From: Chloroflexi bacterium 54-19 | GTDB taxonomy: Bacteria > Chloroflexota > Chloroflexia > Chloroheliales > Chloroheliaceae | Direction: 5' to 3' | Assembly: GCA_001898225.1 (NCBI GenBank) | Contig: MKTJ01000066.1 | Location: 168,988 to 232,987 of the forward strand | Length of the DNA: 64,000 nucleotides | Part shown: piece after piece, positions 26,745 through 36,442 of the stretch | How positions within the stretch are numbered: the first letter of the stretch is position 1 | Layout: each line of letters opens with the position of its first letter | Program-made: the position numbers and the translations under genes | The notes under the pieces: generated by a model | The model's input: the letters and a program-made list of their open reading frames with translations, nothing else | Told to the model about the DNA's origin: nothing | Databases searched by the model: none

Positions 26745-27731
26745 TTAACTCAACCGGGCGATAAGTTCGTAGACCTTTTTATTGACCGCGCTGGTCCGCT
26801 TGACGACCTGTTCCAGGGGAGTACGGGTAAAGACCTCGCCTTTTTTACCCACCATCACGCCGCTTACGCCTTCGATTAGACATTCGAGAGCTTCGTTGCC
26901 GAGTTGGGTCGCCAGGATACGGTCGTAGGCGCTCGGTGAGCCGCCCCGCTGGAGATGCCCCATGATTGTCAGGCGGGTTTCGAAATGGCCGACCTCGCAA
27001 AGATACTGGTAGACCTGCTGGCTTTTCAGGGCAGCCCCTTCGGCCACCAGCACGATAAAGTGGCTCTTGCCCCGGTCAAAGGCCGCTTTCATTTTGAGAG
27101 CCATTTCGCCCAGGGTAATCTTTACTTCCGGGATAACCGCTACCTCAGCCCCGCTTGCCATCGCGCTCATAAGGGCCAGGTAGCCGGAGTGCCGCCCCAT
27201 CACCTCGACCACGAAGGCGCGCTGGTGGGACGAAGCCGTGTCCTTGATTTTGTCGATAACCTCGACGATGGTGTTAAGGCAGGTATCCACCCCGATTGCC
27301 ATGCTGGTGCCGTACATATCGTTATCAATCGAGGCGGGAACCCCGACCACTTCGATGCCTTTATTTTGAAGTTCCAGGCCCCCGGCCAGCGAGCCGTTTC
27401 CCCCGATAATCACCATGTGGGTTATGCCCGCCCCCTGCAGGTGGGCCAGGGCTTCCGCCTGCCCTTCCTCGGTCTTGAACTTTTCCGAACGGGCCGTTCC
27501 CAGGACTGTTCCGCCGCGCTGCATAATATTCCCGGCGTCGTGCGACTTGAGCAGTCGTAACTCGCCTTTCAAAAGACCGGAGTAACCGCGTTCGATACCG
27601 TACACTTCCAGGCCGTAGGATAACCCGGCCCTGACTACCGCCCTCAGGGCCGTATTCATGCCGGGCGCGTCCCCTCCGCTGGTCATTACCGCCAGTCTGC
27701 TAAAGGGTAACTTTCTCACCTTCAAAACCAT
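26745..27731 (-). CDS. 6-phosphofructokinase family enzyme (328 aa)
   Basis: The bacterial PfkA fold that phosphorylates fructose 6-phosphate in glycolysis. VMTSGGDAPGMNTALR starts it, then GGTVLGTARSEKF, the catalytic region ASIDND (Asp136, matching E. coli Asp127) and VVEVMGRHSGYLAL. The metal/nucleotide motif is GGNGS (110-114) where ATP enzymes have GGDGS and pyrophosphate enzymes GGDDS; the Asp to Asn change is clear in the DNA (AAC). Activity or phosphate donor may therefore differ. GAGGAGGCG precedes the ATG. A terminator follows. Confidence 0.87.
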   Translation of the reverse strand: MVLKVRKLPFSRLAVMTSGGDAPGMNTALRAVVRAGLSYGLEVYGIERGYSGLLKGELRLLKSHDAGNIMQRGGTVLGTARSEKFKTEEGQAEALAHLQGAGITHMVIIGGNGSLAGGLELQNKGIEVVGVPASIDNDMYGTSMAIGVDTCLNTIVEVIDKIKDTASSHQRAFVVEVMGRHSGYLALMSAMASGAEVAVIPEVKITLGEMALKMKAAFDRGKSHFIVLVAEGAALKSQQVYQYLCEVGHFETRLTIMGHLQRGGSPSAYDRILATQLGNEALECLIEGVSGVMVGKKGEVFTRTPLEQVVKRTSAVNKKVYELIARLS

Positions 27732-27995
27732 CGCCTCCTCTTATTCGAATCAGGCCGCCCTAACCCTCAAGCCTGTTTAGTGGTTGAGTTTTACCGGTTG
27801 TTCAGGTCTGGTTGAACTGAATTTGCCGTAAGGCACGCGTGGAAAATTTCAGCTCAAACGGGCACCCTGAAAACGGCGGCAGCGCCGACTGACGAGCTTT
27901 GTCAGGAGAAAATCCGGGTAATTATGAGCATCTGGAAAATTTAACAACCGCTATTATACAATATGAACAAAAACTTTTCTTACTCCTGTAAAGTT

Positions 27996-29873
27996 TTAGC
28001 CCTGCAATTTTTCCAGCAGCACCAGGCTATCTTTGAGACCGCCGGAACGGTTGCGGGTAAGCCAGATTTGTTTGTATTCGTCGAGCATCGCGGCGATTTC
28101 GACGGTATATTCGGCCCGGAACTTGGCCGGGTTATCGGCCAGCAAAGCCCGCAGGCAGGCCAGTTTCATCATCCAGGCGGTCAGGGTAAATTCTCGCTTG
28201 ACTAACTCGGCATCCTCCCCGGCCATGCGGCTTTCTTCCAGGGGCGCTAAAATCCGGTCGATGGTGCTAATTGCTTCCCGCAGGACCGCGTCTTCGACAT
28301 AGACCAGGCGGCCCCCGGCGTCCGGCGAAGTGTAATTCTCGCTCTTGCGCTGGGCCTGGGTTAGTTGCTCGTCGCTATACTGCAAAATCCAGAACAACTG
28401 CGAACCGTTGGGGCGGGCCAGACCGGGCAGGCGATAGACTTCGCCCAGGTCGTAGGCCACCTTGCCCATAATCCCGGCGGCATCCTCGAAAGCGTAGCGG
28501 TTCAAGACCTCGACCACGTCCAGGCTGCGGTTGGCTTCGAGCGCCCAGGAATAGGCCGCGCCCACCGCGATACCCAGGTAGCTGATGGGCAGGGTTTGCC
28601 AGTGGCCCCTGTCGCCCCAGTCGGTATTCAGGAAGCCTACCGCGCCATATTTCAGCCCGGCTTCGGCGGCATTTAAAAGGTTGCCGATGGCGTTTTTGGT
28701 GCGCCCACCGAGCGTACACCAGGTCGAGGTGCCGGGGCAGACATAGAAAGGAATCCCCGACGCCTTGAAGCGGCTGCATTCCAGGTCAAACGGGTGGGTT
28801 TCTTCGTAACCCCAGTCGAGCGCCAGCAGTTGTTGCTGCGGCAATAGCGGGATAACGTCCGGCTCCTCCTGGACAATATCGCCCCAGAACTGGACCGTAT
28901 AGCCGCGCCCGATTAACTCTTTGCTGACTTTCAGCAGAAAATCGAGATAGACCCGGTACTTGCCGATTCTTTCAACTTCCTCCCGGCTCCGGCCCTGGCC
29001 CAGGTCGAAGGTTTCGTCACAACCGATATTGACCTGGCGGCTGGTAAAGTGAGGCAGCAGCTCGTCAAAAAGACTTCTGATAAGGTCGAAACTGGCCGGG
29101 TTAGTTGGGTCAATCGTAAACGGCCCGTGGACGAAACCCCACGGCGTGGTGAAGCCCTCGGTCACTTCGGCCAGGGGAGCGTATTCCATGTGGGTCAGCC
29201 AGCGGTTCATGTGGCCGAACGAATTCTGGTTCGGCACCAGTTCGATAAAGCGCTCTTTGCAATAGCGGTCCAGTTCAAGAATATCCTGCCCGGTCATGGG
29301 GGTGGCTTCCGACCAGACCACCGGGTGATTCAGGTAGGCGAAGGTATGCTCGGTATAGAGTTGCAACTGGTTATATTTCCAGGCGGCCAGTTTGTCAATC
29401 AGTTGGAGCAGGGTTTCCATGGTCGGTACTTTATCCCGGCTTATGTCGAGCATATAGCCGCGGGCCGGGAAGTCGGGCCAGTCGCTAATTTCCAGGCAGG
29501 GCAGGTTCTGGCCGCTCTGTTTGAGAACCTGGCTCAGGGTGGCGACACCATAAAAAATCCCGGCAGGGCTGGAAGCTTCCACCGTAATCTGGTCCGGTTG
29601 GATGCTCAAACGATAGCCCTGGTCCGGGATAGCCGGGTCTTCGACCTGCCGCAAGACTACGCCAAAATCCTCGCTTGGCCCACCTACACTGGCCGATAGC
29701 ATGTAGACTACTTCACCGTAGTCTTTGAGCGCGTCCTTTAACAACCGACCGCTAAAGACAAGCTGGCTCGCTTCCGGCGCGTCCAGCAAAATATATTTTA
29801 AGGGTTGGAGGGCGTGTTGCCCGGTGGTGAATTTAAGCGAGCGGGGTTGCGGGAGCAGCGACAAATTATTCAT
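27996..29873 (-). CDS. Glycoside hydrolase family 20 beta-N-acetylhexosaminidase (625 aa)
   Basis: A GH20-like enzyme that removes terminal GlcNAc or GalNAc by substrate-assisted catalysis. It begins with an alpha/beta GH20b-type domain (to about residue 130), then the barrel from DFPARGYMLDISRDKVPT, LQLYTEHTFAY and the catalytic pair Asp286-Glu287 in NIGCDETFDLGQG. A helical C-terminal domain of ~170 residues is extra. There is no signal peptide, so it acts inside the cell, perhaps on recycled cell-wall or imported chitin sugars. GGAAGG precedes the ATG. Confidence 0.85.
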   Translation of the reverse strand: MNNLSLLPQPRSLKFTTGQHALQPLKYILLDAPEASQLVFSGRLLKDALKDYGEVVYMLSASVGGPSEDFGVVLRQVEDPAIPDQGYRLSIQPDQITVEASSPAGIFYGVATLSQVLKQSGQNLPCLEISDWPDFPARGYMLDISRDKVPTMETLLQLIDKLAAWKYNQLQLYTEHTFAYLNHPVVWSEATPMTGQDILELDRYCKERFIELVPNQNSFGHMNRWLTHMEYAPLAEVTEGFTTPWGFVHGPFTIDPTNPASFDLIRSLFDELLPHFTSRQVNIGCDETFDLGQGRSREEVERIGKYRVYLDFLLKVSKELIGRGYTVQFWGDIVQEEPDVIPLLPQQQLLALDWGYEETHPFDLECSRFKASGIPFYVCPGTSTWCTLGGRTKNAIGNLLNAAEAGLKYGAVGFLNTDWGDRGHWQTLPISYLGIAVGAAYSWALEANRSLDVVEVLNRYAFEDAAGIMGKVAYDLGEVYRLPGLARPNGSQLFWILQYSDEQLTQAQRKSENYTSPDAGGRLVYVEDAVLREAISTIDRILAPLEESRMAGEDAELVKREFTLTAWMMKLACLRALLADNPAKFRAEYTVEIAAMLDEYKQIWLTRNRSGGLKDSLVLLEKLQG

Positions 29874-30065
29874 CGGAAAAAGCCTTCCTGTATTAGCCTG
29901 CGGTAGCTTGTATTCGCTTTCCTATATAAGCTTTGGATTTGCCTCTTACACTTACCTTCTATACGCCTCAGTATAAAAGGTTGTGCCTGTTGAAGACCGA
30001 ATTTTAAATCACTCTGGGAGATGCGTTTGAAGTTTACTCGATAGGCTCGGTTTATGTCAAAAAGC

Positions 30066-30143
30066 CAGAAGGCAGAAGACAGTAGACAGAGGGCAGAAGG
30101 CAGAAGGCAGTAGACAGAGGGCAGAAGGCAGAAGGCAGTAGCC
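30066..30143. repeat. 28-bp tandem repeat built of 7-bp CAGAAGG-like units
   Basis: Two full 28-base units (30066-30093, 30094-30121) and a partial third, each made of four 7-mers of the type CAGAAGG, CAGAAGG, CAGTAGA, CAGAGGG. It sits in the 530-base gap between the hexosaminidase and the lipoprotein gene. On the minus strand it reads as a spurious CLLPSVYCLLPSALCLL-like peptide. No spacers occur, so it is not CRISPR. The rest of the gap (30144-30407) shows nothing recognisable. Confidence 0.88.
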
Positions 30144-30407
30144 ATTAAAAATTGGTTTAAATTCAAGGGAACCGCCGGGCTTATTTTGGCGTCATAAAAG
30201 CAGCAACATTAAATCGCGCAAATTTCTCTCTCTCAGCTTTCCGGCCCGGCGTGCCTTTAGCCGGACCTATCCTCGCTAACTATATAACGCCTTTCGGCAA
30301 AAATTGAATATTTTCTATTCTTTTCGCGCTTGCTTTGCTTATACCGACCTTTTTTGGTTGCGCCCTGTTTTGAATTAAACCGCTAGTTGATAAGGAAGGT
30401 GCTTGCT

Positions 30408-31400
30408 ATGATAGGTAGATTATTAAGGCTGCCTTTTTTACGGCTGCTTGCTGTCCCTTTTGCGTTTCTCATCCTCTTAACCCTGGCGGCCACCTTGGTG
30501 GCATGTGGTGATTCCACCGCTACCTGGGCCCCGGCGGCTACGACGGCCAAAGGAGCCCAGGCAGCGGCAGGCACCACGGCGGCTGCCACGACAGCGGCAG
30601 CCGCAACCACCGCGGCTTCGGATAGTAGTGGCGCTGCAACTGCGGGCGCGGGTGAAACACCCTCCCCGGCCAAACCGATTGAACGTAAAATTATCCGCAA
30701 CGCCACCCTGACCATCCAGGTCGAAGACATGGAAACCTCCCTGAACTCGTTGCGCGCCCTGGCGACTTCCCTGGGCGGTTATCTCCTGCAAGAAAACACG
30801 ACCTCCCAGGGGACTAAACCGAGCGGCGTGATGGTCATCCAGGTTCCCGCCGAGCAATACGAGGTCGCTATAACCCGCATCCGGCAATTGGCTTTCAAGG
30901 TGGACCGTGAAGAAAGTTCGGCCCAGGACGTTTCGGACGAATTCGTCGATTTGCAAAGTCAGATTGCCAACCTCAAAGTGACCGAGGAAGGCTTGCAAAA
31001 ACTGATTGACAAGGCCGATAAACTCGACGATATAATCTCTCTGCAAAAGGAATTGACCAACGTGCGGGGTGAAATCGAGCAGCGCCAGGGCCGCCTCAAC
31101 TTCCTCGACAACAAGACCGCCTTTTCCACTATAACCGTCAATCTTGGGCTCAAACCTGCCCCTGAAGCCCCGGCTCCTACCCTGGCCCCGGTCGCCGAGG
31201 GCTGGCAGCCCGAAAAAGCGATAGGTCAGTCCTGGGACGCTTCGCTAAAATTATTGGGTGGTATAATTACGATAATCGTGCAGGTGTTAGTCTTTAGCTG
31301 GTGGTATCTGCCTTTCCTGGTGGCAGGACTTATCATCCTGTGGCGCTCCAAACGGATGAAGGCCAAAGACCGGGACTCCAGCCAGGGCGGTTTCCAGTAA
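30408..31400 (+). CDS. DUF4349 lipoprotein (330 aa)
   Basis: A membrane-anchored protein. The signal sequence ends in lipobox LVAC, followed by an Ala/Thr-rich linker rich in TTAA-type repeats. The DUF4349 domain runs from RKIIRNATLTIQVEDM to about residue 260 and includes a coiled coil (DEFVDLQSQIANLKVTEEGL). A second membrane helix lies near the C-terminus (IITIIVQVLVFSWWYLPFLV), then a basic end, so both ends may be anchored. AAGGAAGG precedes ATG 30408; an upstream TTG at 30387 is less likely. The hydrolase gene follows after 36 bases. Confidence 0.85.
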   Translation: MIGRLLRLPFLRLLAVPFAFLILLTLAATLVACGDSTATWAPAATTAKGAQAAAGTTAAATTAAAATTAASDSSGAATAGAGETPSPAKPIERKIIRNATLTIQVEDMETSLNSLRALATSLGGYLLQENTTSQGTKPSGVMVIQVPAEQYEVAITRIRQLAFKVDREESSAQDVSDEFVDLQSQIANLKVTEEGLQKLIDKADKLDDIISLQKELTNVRGEIEQRQGRLNFLDNKTAFSTITVNLGLKPAPEAPAPTLAPVAEGWQPEKAIGQSWDASLKLLGGIITIIVQVLVFSWWYLPFLVAGLIILWRSKRMKAKDRDSSQGGFQ

Positions 31401-31436
31401 AAATATGCCAAAAAGCGAAACGGAAAGGGCCAGGTA

Positions 31437-33602
31437 ATGCTCAAAGAGCCGGGTTTGAACCAGCCGGGAACAGCAGTAAACGACCGTCAGAACCCTGCCG
31501 GAAAATCTATTCTCACCTCTTTATTCGGCACTGCTCTGGCCCTGGTTGGGGTGGGTCTGGTCCTCTGGCTCTGGGACAACCTGGTTAATTCCAGCCAGTG
31601 GTTCAGCCTGTTTTTCGCCGGGCTGACCGCCGCCGCTTTCCTGGCCGCCTATCTTCTGCCGAAACCACCTCTTTTGCGAAGCGCCCTGACCGTTGGCGGG
31701 TGGTTTTGCTTCGTGCTGGCTATACTGGCCGGATTAGGGTTAGGCGCCTACCTGCCACTCGGCTGGGCCGATTTTCTCAGTCCGGCCCTGGGGCGGTTTG
31801 GCGGTCTGGCCGGGCTAACCGTCCTGGCGGCGGTTTGCCTGGTCCGGGGCGTCGTTCTAAAGAAAGGCGGTTGGCTCGACCTGGCCGTCTTTTGCGGCAT
31901 CGGCGCGGATTGGGTCGCTATCAACACCGCCGCCCAGGCCAATTTCCCCCAACCGCCCAATACCAAAGACGAATGGGCCGGCCTGCTTTTCATCCTGTTC
32001 TGGGTGAGCCTGGGCAGCGGGCTGGTAGCCCTGGCGCTCAGCTTTATAAAAGAGTGGCGCTGGTCGGCCCGGACTTTCTGGCGCTGGTCGGTCGCCCCGG
32101 CGGTAGGTGGCCTGGCGCTGGGCCTCTATTTCGAGCAAGGCCCGGTCGCCCTGGCCTGTGGCCTCGAACTACTGGTCGTGGCCCTGGTCCTGGGTCTGCT
32201 TGGCTGGCGTAACCGGGCCGGGTTCAATGGCAAGCCCTTTGTCTTGGGCGGTCTTAAACACCTGGGCGCGGTGGTCCTGGTTATCGTGGGGTTGGTTCTC
32301 CTCTATCTGCCCATCGGGGAACAACTTGAAACCGTCCTCCTGCGCGATACCCTCGAACACTACGCCCTGAGTGGCTGGGAGACCGTCCTGGGTAAAGACC
32401 CCGGCAGTACCGGAAGACCCGCCGGAAGCCTCGCCGGGACGGTCAAAGACGCCAAGGGCCAGCCAGTCGCCGGGGCCAATGTCGTCGTGAGTGATGCCAC
32501 CGGGTTTGCCTGGACCGCCACCTCTGATAGCAGCGGCCACTATACGGTCGGCGGCGTTCCTTCCGGCCACTATCTGCCCATGGTGGCCCGCTCCGGCTAT
32601 CTCGATGCCCCGGCTACCGGGAAAGGTCCACTCGGCGACTGGCGCATGGTTGCCAGCGTACGAGGCGGCGCTACCACTTCCAATATTGACTTTGTGATGC
32701 AGCCCCGCCAGCCCTACACGGTTGTGCCCGGCAATACCCTCAAGCTGGGTGAATTCAGCGAAGCCTCGCGGGATAACCCGGTGCCGAGTAAGGTCTTGCG
32801 GCGTACCTTCACCTTTGAGAACGCGGGGCTGGATAAAGCGGGCCTGGTCTACGAGCCGACCCCGGACCAGGGCAAGGGACCGTTTCCCATCCTCTTGATT
32901 GTCTATCCCGGTCCCGCCGATGCCTGGGAAGGTGTTTCGATACCCCTGGCGGCCCAGGGCTTTGTCGTTATCGCCTACCAGCCCGAACTTTTCGGCCCCC
33001 ACCCCGAACGCGGTCTGAATTTGCGAGGGGATGTCAGCGACATGCTCGAACTCTATAACTACGCCAAGGCGGGGTATTTCTCGGACCGCAGCGACCCCTC
33101 CAAGGTGATTGTCACCGGGGGTAGCGTTTCGACGGCCTATACCTACCTGATGCTGCGCGAAATCGAAACCAGTTCGCCCGCCGATAAGGCTGCTCTCAAA
33201 GGCGGTATCATGTATGGCGGTCTGGCCGATATGTACACCTACCGCTACGACTGGCAGCGCGGCGCGCTCTATATCGACCCTGGCATCCAGGCCCTCGAAG
33301 GGATGTTGATTGCCCTGGGGCGGCCCGACCTGCGCCCCGAAATTTACCTGCTCTTTAGCCCGGTCTATCACCTGGCAAGCGGGTCACTCCCGCCGCTCTT
33401 GCTGGTCCACACCAGCAAAGATACTATCGTGCCTATCAACCAGAATACCCTGCTGGTGAACGTGCTGCAAAAGGTCGGGATTAATCACACCAACGTGATT
33501 TATACCGACATCGAGCATTACCTCGATACCAGCAAACCCGACCCGTCCCAGCGCGATATGCTCGAAAAGACTATCCAGTTTCTAAAAGATGTGACAAAAT
33601 AA
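31437..33602 (+). CDS. Membrane protein with carboxypeptidase-regulatory and alpha/beta hydrolase domains (721 aa)
   Basis: Three parts in one chain. Residues ~25-310 contain about eight membrane helices. Residues ~325-420 are a carboxypeptidase-regulatory-like beta sandwich (GSLAGTVKDAKGQPVAGANV, SDSSGHYTVGGVPSGHY). The rest is an alpha/beta hydrolase: FPILLIVYPGP, nucleophile serine in VTGGSVST, acidic residue in HTSKDTIVP and His in DIEHYLD. The nucleophile elbow is GxSxS rather than GxSxG. It may be an outward-facing esterase or peptidase. It is probably co-transcribed with the DUF4349 lipoprotein. Confidence 0.72.
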   Translation: MLKEPGLNQPGTAVNDRQNPAGKSILTSLFGTALALVGVGLVLWLWDNLVNSSQWFSLFFAGLTAAAFLAAYLLPKPPLLRSALTVGGWFCFVLAILAGLGLGAYLPLGWADFLSPALGRFGGLAGLTVLAAVCLVRGVVLKKGGWLDLAVFCGIGADWVAINTAAQANFPQPPNTKDEWAGLLFILFWVSLGSGLVALALSFIKEWRWSARTFWRWSVAPAVGGLALGLYFEQGPVALACGLELLVVALVLGLLGWRNRAGFNGKPFVLGGLKHLGAVVLVIVGLVLLYLPIGEQLETVLLRDTLEHYALSGWETVLGKDPGSTGRPAGSLAGTVKDAKGQPVAGANVVVSDATGFAWTATSDSSGHYTVGGVPSGHYLPMVARSGYLDAPATGKGPLGDWRMVASVRGGATTSNIDFVMQPRQPYTVVPGNTLKLGEFSEASRDNPVPSKVLRRTFTFENAGLDKAGLVYEPTPDQGKGPFPILLIVYPGPADAWEGVSIPLAAQGFVVIAYQPELFGPHPERGLNLRGDVSDMLELYNYAKAGYFSDRSDPSKVIVTGGSVSTAYTYLMLREIETSSPADKAALKGGIMYGGLADMYTYRYDWQRGALYIDPGIQALEGMLIALGRPDLRPEIYLLFSPVYHLASGSLPPLLLVHTSKDTIVPINQNTLLVNVLQKVGINHTNVIYTDIEHYLDTSKPDPSQRDMLEKTIQFLKDVTK

Positions 33603-33623
33603 GGGGACCGTCTGGCGGTTTCT

Positions 33624-33650
33624 AAAAAGGGGGCTCAGGGCCCTCTTTTT
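33624..33650 (+). terminator. Rho-independent terminator after the hydrolase gene
   Basis: AAAAAGGGGG pairs with CCCTCTTTTT with one mismatch around a CTCAGGG-type loop, ending in a T-run. It closes the two-gene unit from 30408. Confidence 0.7.
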
Positions 33651-33761
33651 GCGGTTTGAAATGACAACCGGGGACTGACAGGGTATCCTTCTGTGCGGTA
33701 AAACCAGGGTAACAAAAATTGGCTATTTTTTCTCTCTTAACAAAGTAAGGTATATAACGAA

Positions 33762-34580
33762 ATGCGCATTGCGATAACAGGCGGGAGCGGGCGAATCGGG
33801 CAAGCTACTATTAAATTAGCCCTGGCGGAAGGCTACACCATTGTCAGCATGGACCAGGCGGACCCGCCCCACCCGGAAGAACAGGCCGGGGTTACATTTC
33901 TAAAGACTGACCTGACCGATTATGCCGCGGTCGAACAGGCTCTCCAGGGTTGCGAGGCCGTCATTCACCTGGGCGCGATTCCCTCGCCGGGCCATCTACC
34001 CGACCATATCGTTCACAATAATAATGTAGTGGGTAGCTATAACGTCCTGCTGGCCTCCGCGAAACTCGGTATCAAAAAGGTCTGCCAGGCGTCGAGCGTA
34101 AACGCCACCGGACTGAGCTACAGCCGCCAGGGTACTTTCGATTATTTCCCGCTCGATGAAAACCACCCGACCTATAACGAAGACCCCTACAGTCTTTCCA
34201 AGTGGATTTGCGAAATCCAGGGCGATTCTATCGCCCGGCGCTACGAAGATATGACCATTTCCAGTCTGCGGTTTAGCTGGGTGGTTGATGCCTTACCCAT
34301 CATCTCTAAAGAAGATGCCAGCGGCCAGGTCAAAAATCTGTGGGGCTACACGCTTTTGGAAGCCGCCGCCCGCTCCTGCATCGCCGGTATCAAGGCTGAC
34401 TACAAGGGCCACGAGGTCTTTTATATCGTCGCGCCCCATCCAACCCTCGATATACCGTGCCGGGAATTGGCCCAGGAATTTTACCCTGACATCCCGTTAA
34501 AACCCGGTTTTGGCGAAACCCAGTCTTTTTTTGATAGCAGCAAGGCCGGGAGACTCCTGGGCTGGCACCACGACCTCTAG
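33762..34580 (+). CDS. NAD(P)-dependent epimerase/dehydratase (extended SDR, 272 aa)
   Basis: An extended short-chain dehydrogenase. The Rossmann loop GGSGRIG follows MRIAIT, acidic Asp at the second strand (SMDQADP) favours NAD, and the active-site Tyr and Lys are in YSLSKW; VKKVCQASSVNATG supplies the Ser. It probably acts on a nucleotide sugar or uronate. A short AGTAAGG site precedes the ATG. It is convergent with the antiporter gene, the stops lying 7 bases apart. Confidence 0.85.
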   Translation: MRIAITGGSGRIGQATIKLALAEGYTIVSMDQADPPHPEEQAGVTFLKTDLTDYAAVEQALQGCEAVIHLGAIPSPGHLPDHIVHNNNVVGSYNVLLASAKLGIKKVCQASSVNATGLSYSRQGTFDYFPLDENHPTYNEDPYSLSKWICEIQGDSIARRYEDMTISSLRFSWVVDALPIISKEDASGQVKNLWGYTLLEAAARSCIAGIKADYKGHEVFYIVAPHPTLDIPCRELAQEFYPDIPLKPGFGETQSFFDSSKAGRLLGWHHDL

Positions 34581-34587
34581 AACCGGG

Positions 34588-36192
34588 CTAGCTATTGGTC
34601 TGGTTGGTCAGGCTGTCCATTTGTAGCTGAACCAGGTCAAAATCGCGCTGGATTTCCCGGTAGGTAATGTCGTTAATGACCCCGGTATCCCGCAATTTGA
34701 TGACCGCTTCCAGTTCGGCCATCATCAATTCCTGTTTCAAATGCTGGTAGGAATTGACATAGGCCAGGTTGTCCTCTCTAAACTCACCGTCCCGGAGCAG
34801 GGTGTAGCGCTTTACCCGCTTATCGTACATGTTTTGCAACTTATTCAGGCGGTCCCCCGAAACATAATCGGTGGAGGCGAGTTCGGCCAGCCTGGTCCGG
34901 CCTGCTTCGGCAGCAGCCAGGCGGGCTAAATTTCCTTCCAGGTTGGTGTGGGGGTCGCCCGTGACGCCAAGTGACCGGATGAGAAACGGCAAACTTAACC
35001 CCTGCACGACCAGCGTCACCAGAATAACGGAGAAGGTCAGGAAAATGACCAGGTCCCGGTCAGGAAAAGGTGTGTTTTGTTCGGTCATGAAGGGGAGCGA
35101 TAGGGCTGCGGCCAGCGAAACCACCCCGCGCATCCCGGCCCAGCCGATAATTACCACGGCTTGCCAGGGCGGCGAGGGGTCGCGCTGGCGGACCTTTTCA
35201 GAAAGCCAGCGGGGCAGGTAAGTCGCCGGGAAAACCCAGAGGAACCGTACGGCTATGACTGTGGCGCAGATAAGGGCGGCTTGCCCCAGCAGCATCCAGA
35301 TTGACTCGCTGGAAAGACTCTCTAAAATGTTGCGGAGTTGGAGGCCAATCAGGATAAAAATAATCCCGTTGAACAAAAAGACCACCAGTTCCCAGGTTGC
35401 GATGGTAGTAACCCGCAGTTGGGGTGGTAACCGCCGTTCCAGGTGGCGTCCGAGATAGAGACCGTGCGCCACTACCGCCAGTACTCCCGATACCCCGATT
35501 GCCTCTCCCAGCAGGTAAGTCCCGAAGCTGAAAAGAAAACTGATAAGGATAAAAATCGGACTGATACCGATAAATTTATGGCTGAGTCGCACTGTCAGCC
35601 AGCCTATTGCCACGCCCAGGACCACCCCGCCCACGCTGGCGACCACGAAGTTCAAAACCGTGTTTTCGAAGGAAAAGACCCCCGTAGCGACCGCCGCCAC
35701 CGCTACTTTATAGAGGACCAGTGACGAGGCATCGTTGACCAGGCTTTCTCCTTCCAGGATGGTGACAATCCGGCGAGGCAACCGCATGTTTTCCATGACG
35801 CTGGTCGCGGCGGCGGCATCGGGTGGGGCTACGATTGCCCCCAGCACAAAAGCCACGGCCCAATCCAGACCGAGCAGGTAATGGCCCGCCAGCCCGACCA
35901 TCAGGGTTGTAAAGATGACCAGTCCTATCGAGAGTAGCAAAATTGGCCGGATATTAGCCTTAAAGTCGCGGATAGGCGTAAAGTAGGCTGCTTCTTCGAG
36001 AATCGGCGGCAGGAAAAGCACAAAGACCAGTTCCGGGTCGAGTTCAATTTTGGGCAGGCCCGGGATAAAGCCGATAGCCAGCCCGCCGATTACCAGAAAA
36101 ATCGGGTAAGGGATTCTCAGTCTCTCGGCAATTACCACCAGGAGCGCCATCACGAGCAGCAGGCCGAAAACTACCTCCAACACATTTTCCAC
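34588..36192 (-). CDS. CPA1-family Na+/H+ antiporter (534 aa)
   Basis: A monovalent cation:proton antiporter with about 12 membrane helices; LVIGGLAIGFIPGLPKIELDPELVF is cut here to its start (GGLAIGFIPGLP). The ion site is in GAIVAPPDAAAATSV, where CPA1 members carry an Asp, and GVVSLAAALSLP is the helix 10 motif. The last ~120 residues are soluble and helical (AAAEAGRTRLAEL). It exports Na+ for protons and controls pH. It stands alone. Confidence 0.88.
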   Translation of the reverse strand: MENVLEVVFGLLLVMALLVVIAERLRIPYPIFLVIGGLAIGFIPGLPKIELDPELVFVLFLPPILEEAAYFTPIRDFKANIRPILLLSIGLVIFTTLMVGLAGHYLLGLDWAVAFVLGAIVAPPDAAAATSVMENMRLPRRIVTILEGESLVNDASSLVLYKVAVAAVATGVFSFENTVLNFVVASVGGVVLGVAIGWLTVRLSHKFIGISPIFILISFLFSFGTYLLGEAIGVSGVLAVVAHGLYLGRHLERRLPPQLRVTTIATWELVVFLFNGIIFILIGLQLRNILESLSSESIWMLLGQAALICATVIAVRFLWVFPATYLPRWLSEKVRQRDPSPPWQAVVIIGWAGMRGVVSLAAALSLPFMTEQNTPFPDRDLVIFLTFSVILVTLVVQGLSLPFLIRSLGVTGDPHTNLEGNLARLAAAEAGRTRLAELASTDYVSGDRLNKLQNMYDKRVKRYTLLRDGEFREDNLAYVNSYQHLKQELMMAELEAVIKLRDTGVINDITYREIQRDFDLVQLQMDSLTNQTNS

Positions 36193-36239
36193 ACTAATTT
36201 CTCCTATTCCGCATATCAGCCCGGTTCAGATAAGGGCCT

Positions 36240-36310
36240 TTGAAAGGCTAACCTGGCCTGTTACTACATTTTACTTGTCATCCCGAGCGTATCGAAGGCA
36301 CCCGGAGGGT
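36240..36310. repeat. Fragment of a dispersed intergenic motif (TGTCATCCCGAGCGTA type)
   Basis: The gap after the antiporter start contains CTTGTCATCCCGAGCGTATC, then GGCACCCGGAGGGTACCC with a short GGGTACCC core. Similar TGTCATCCCGAGCGTAGCGA elements are common between genes in several bacterial phyla. Only one copy is present in this window, so it is noted at low confidence. Confidence 0.3.
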
Positions 36311-36442
36311 ACCCGCCGGCCCCTTGGGCAATATCACGGTCATGTGTGTTTTTAATCTAAACTTCTCGATTTCGCTCAGAATTATAGGAACTCAACTAAG
36401 TATTAATCGACCGGGCAAAGGCAGTTGTTGCCGGTCAAGATG

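Noticed and set aside
30066..30143. Possible CRISPR array
   Set aside because: The units are contiguous 28-mers without unique spacers, and no cas gene is present.
29870..30166. Minus-strand frame reading CLLPSVYCLLPSALCLL
   Set aside because: It is the translation of the 7-bp-periodic repeat at 30066-30143, a well-known spurious product, and has no ribosome site.
32169..33371. 400-codon antisense frame inside the hydrolase gene
   Set aside because: A GC-rich shadow of the real + strand gene, whose domains are intact; the antisense product has no domain sense.
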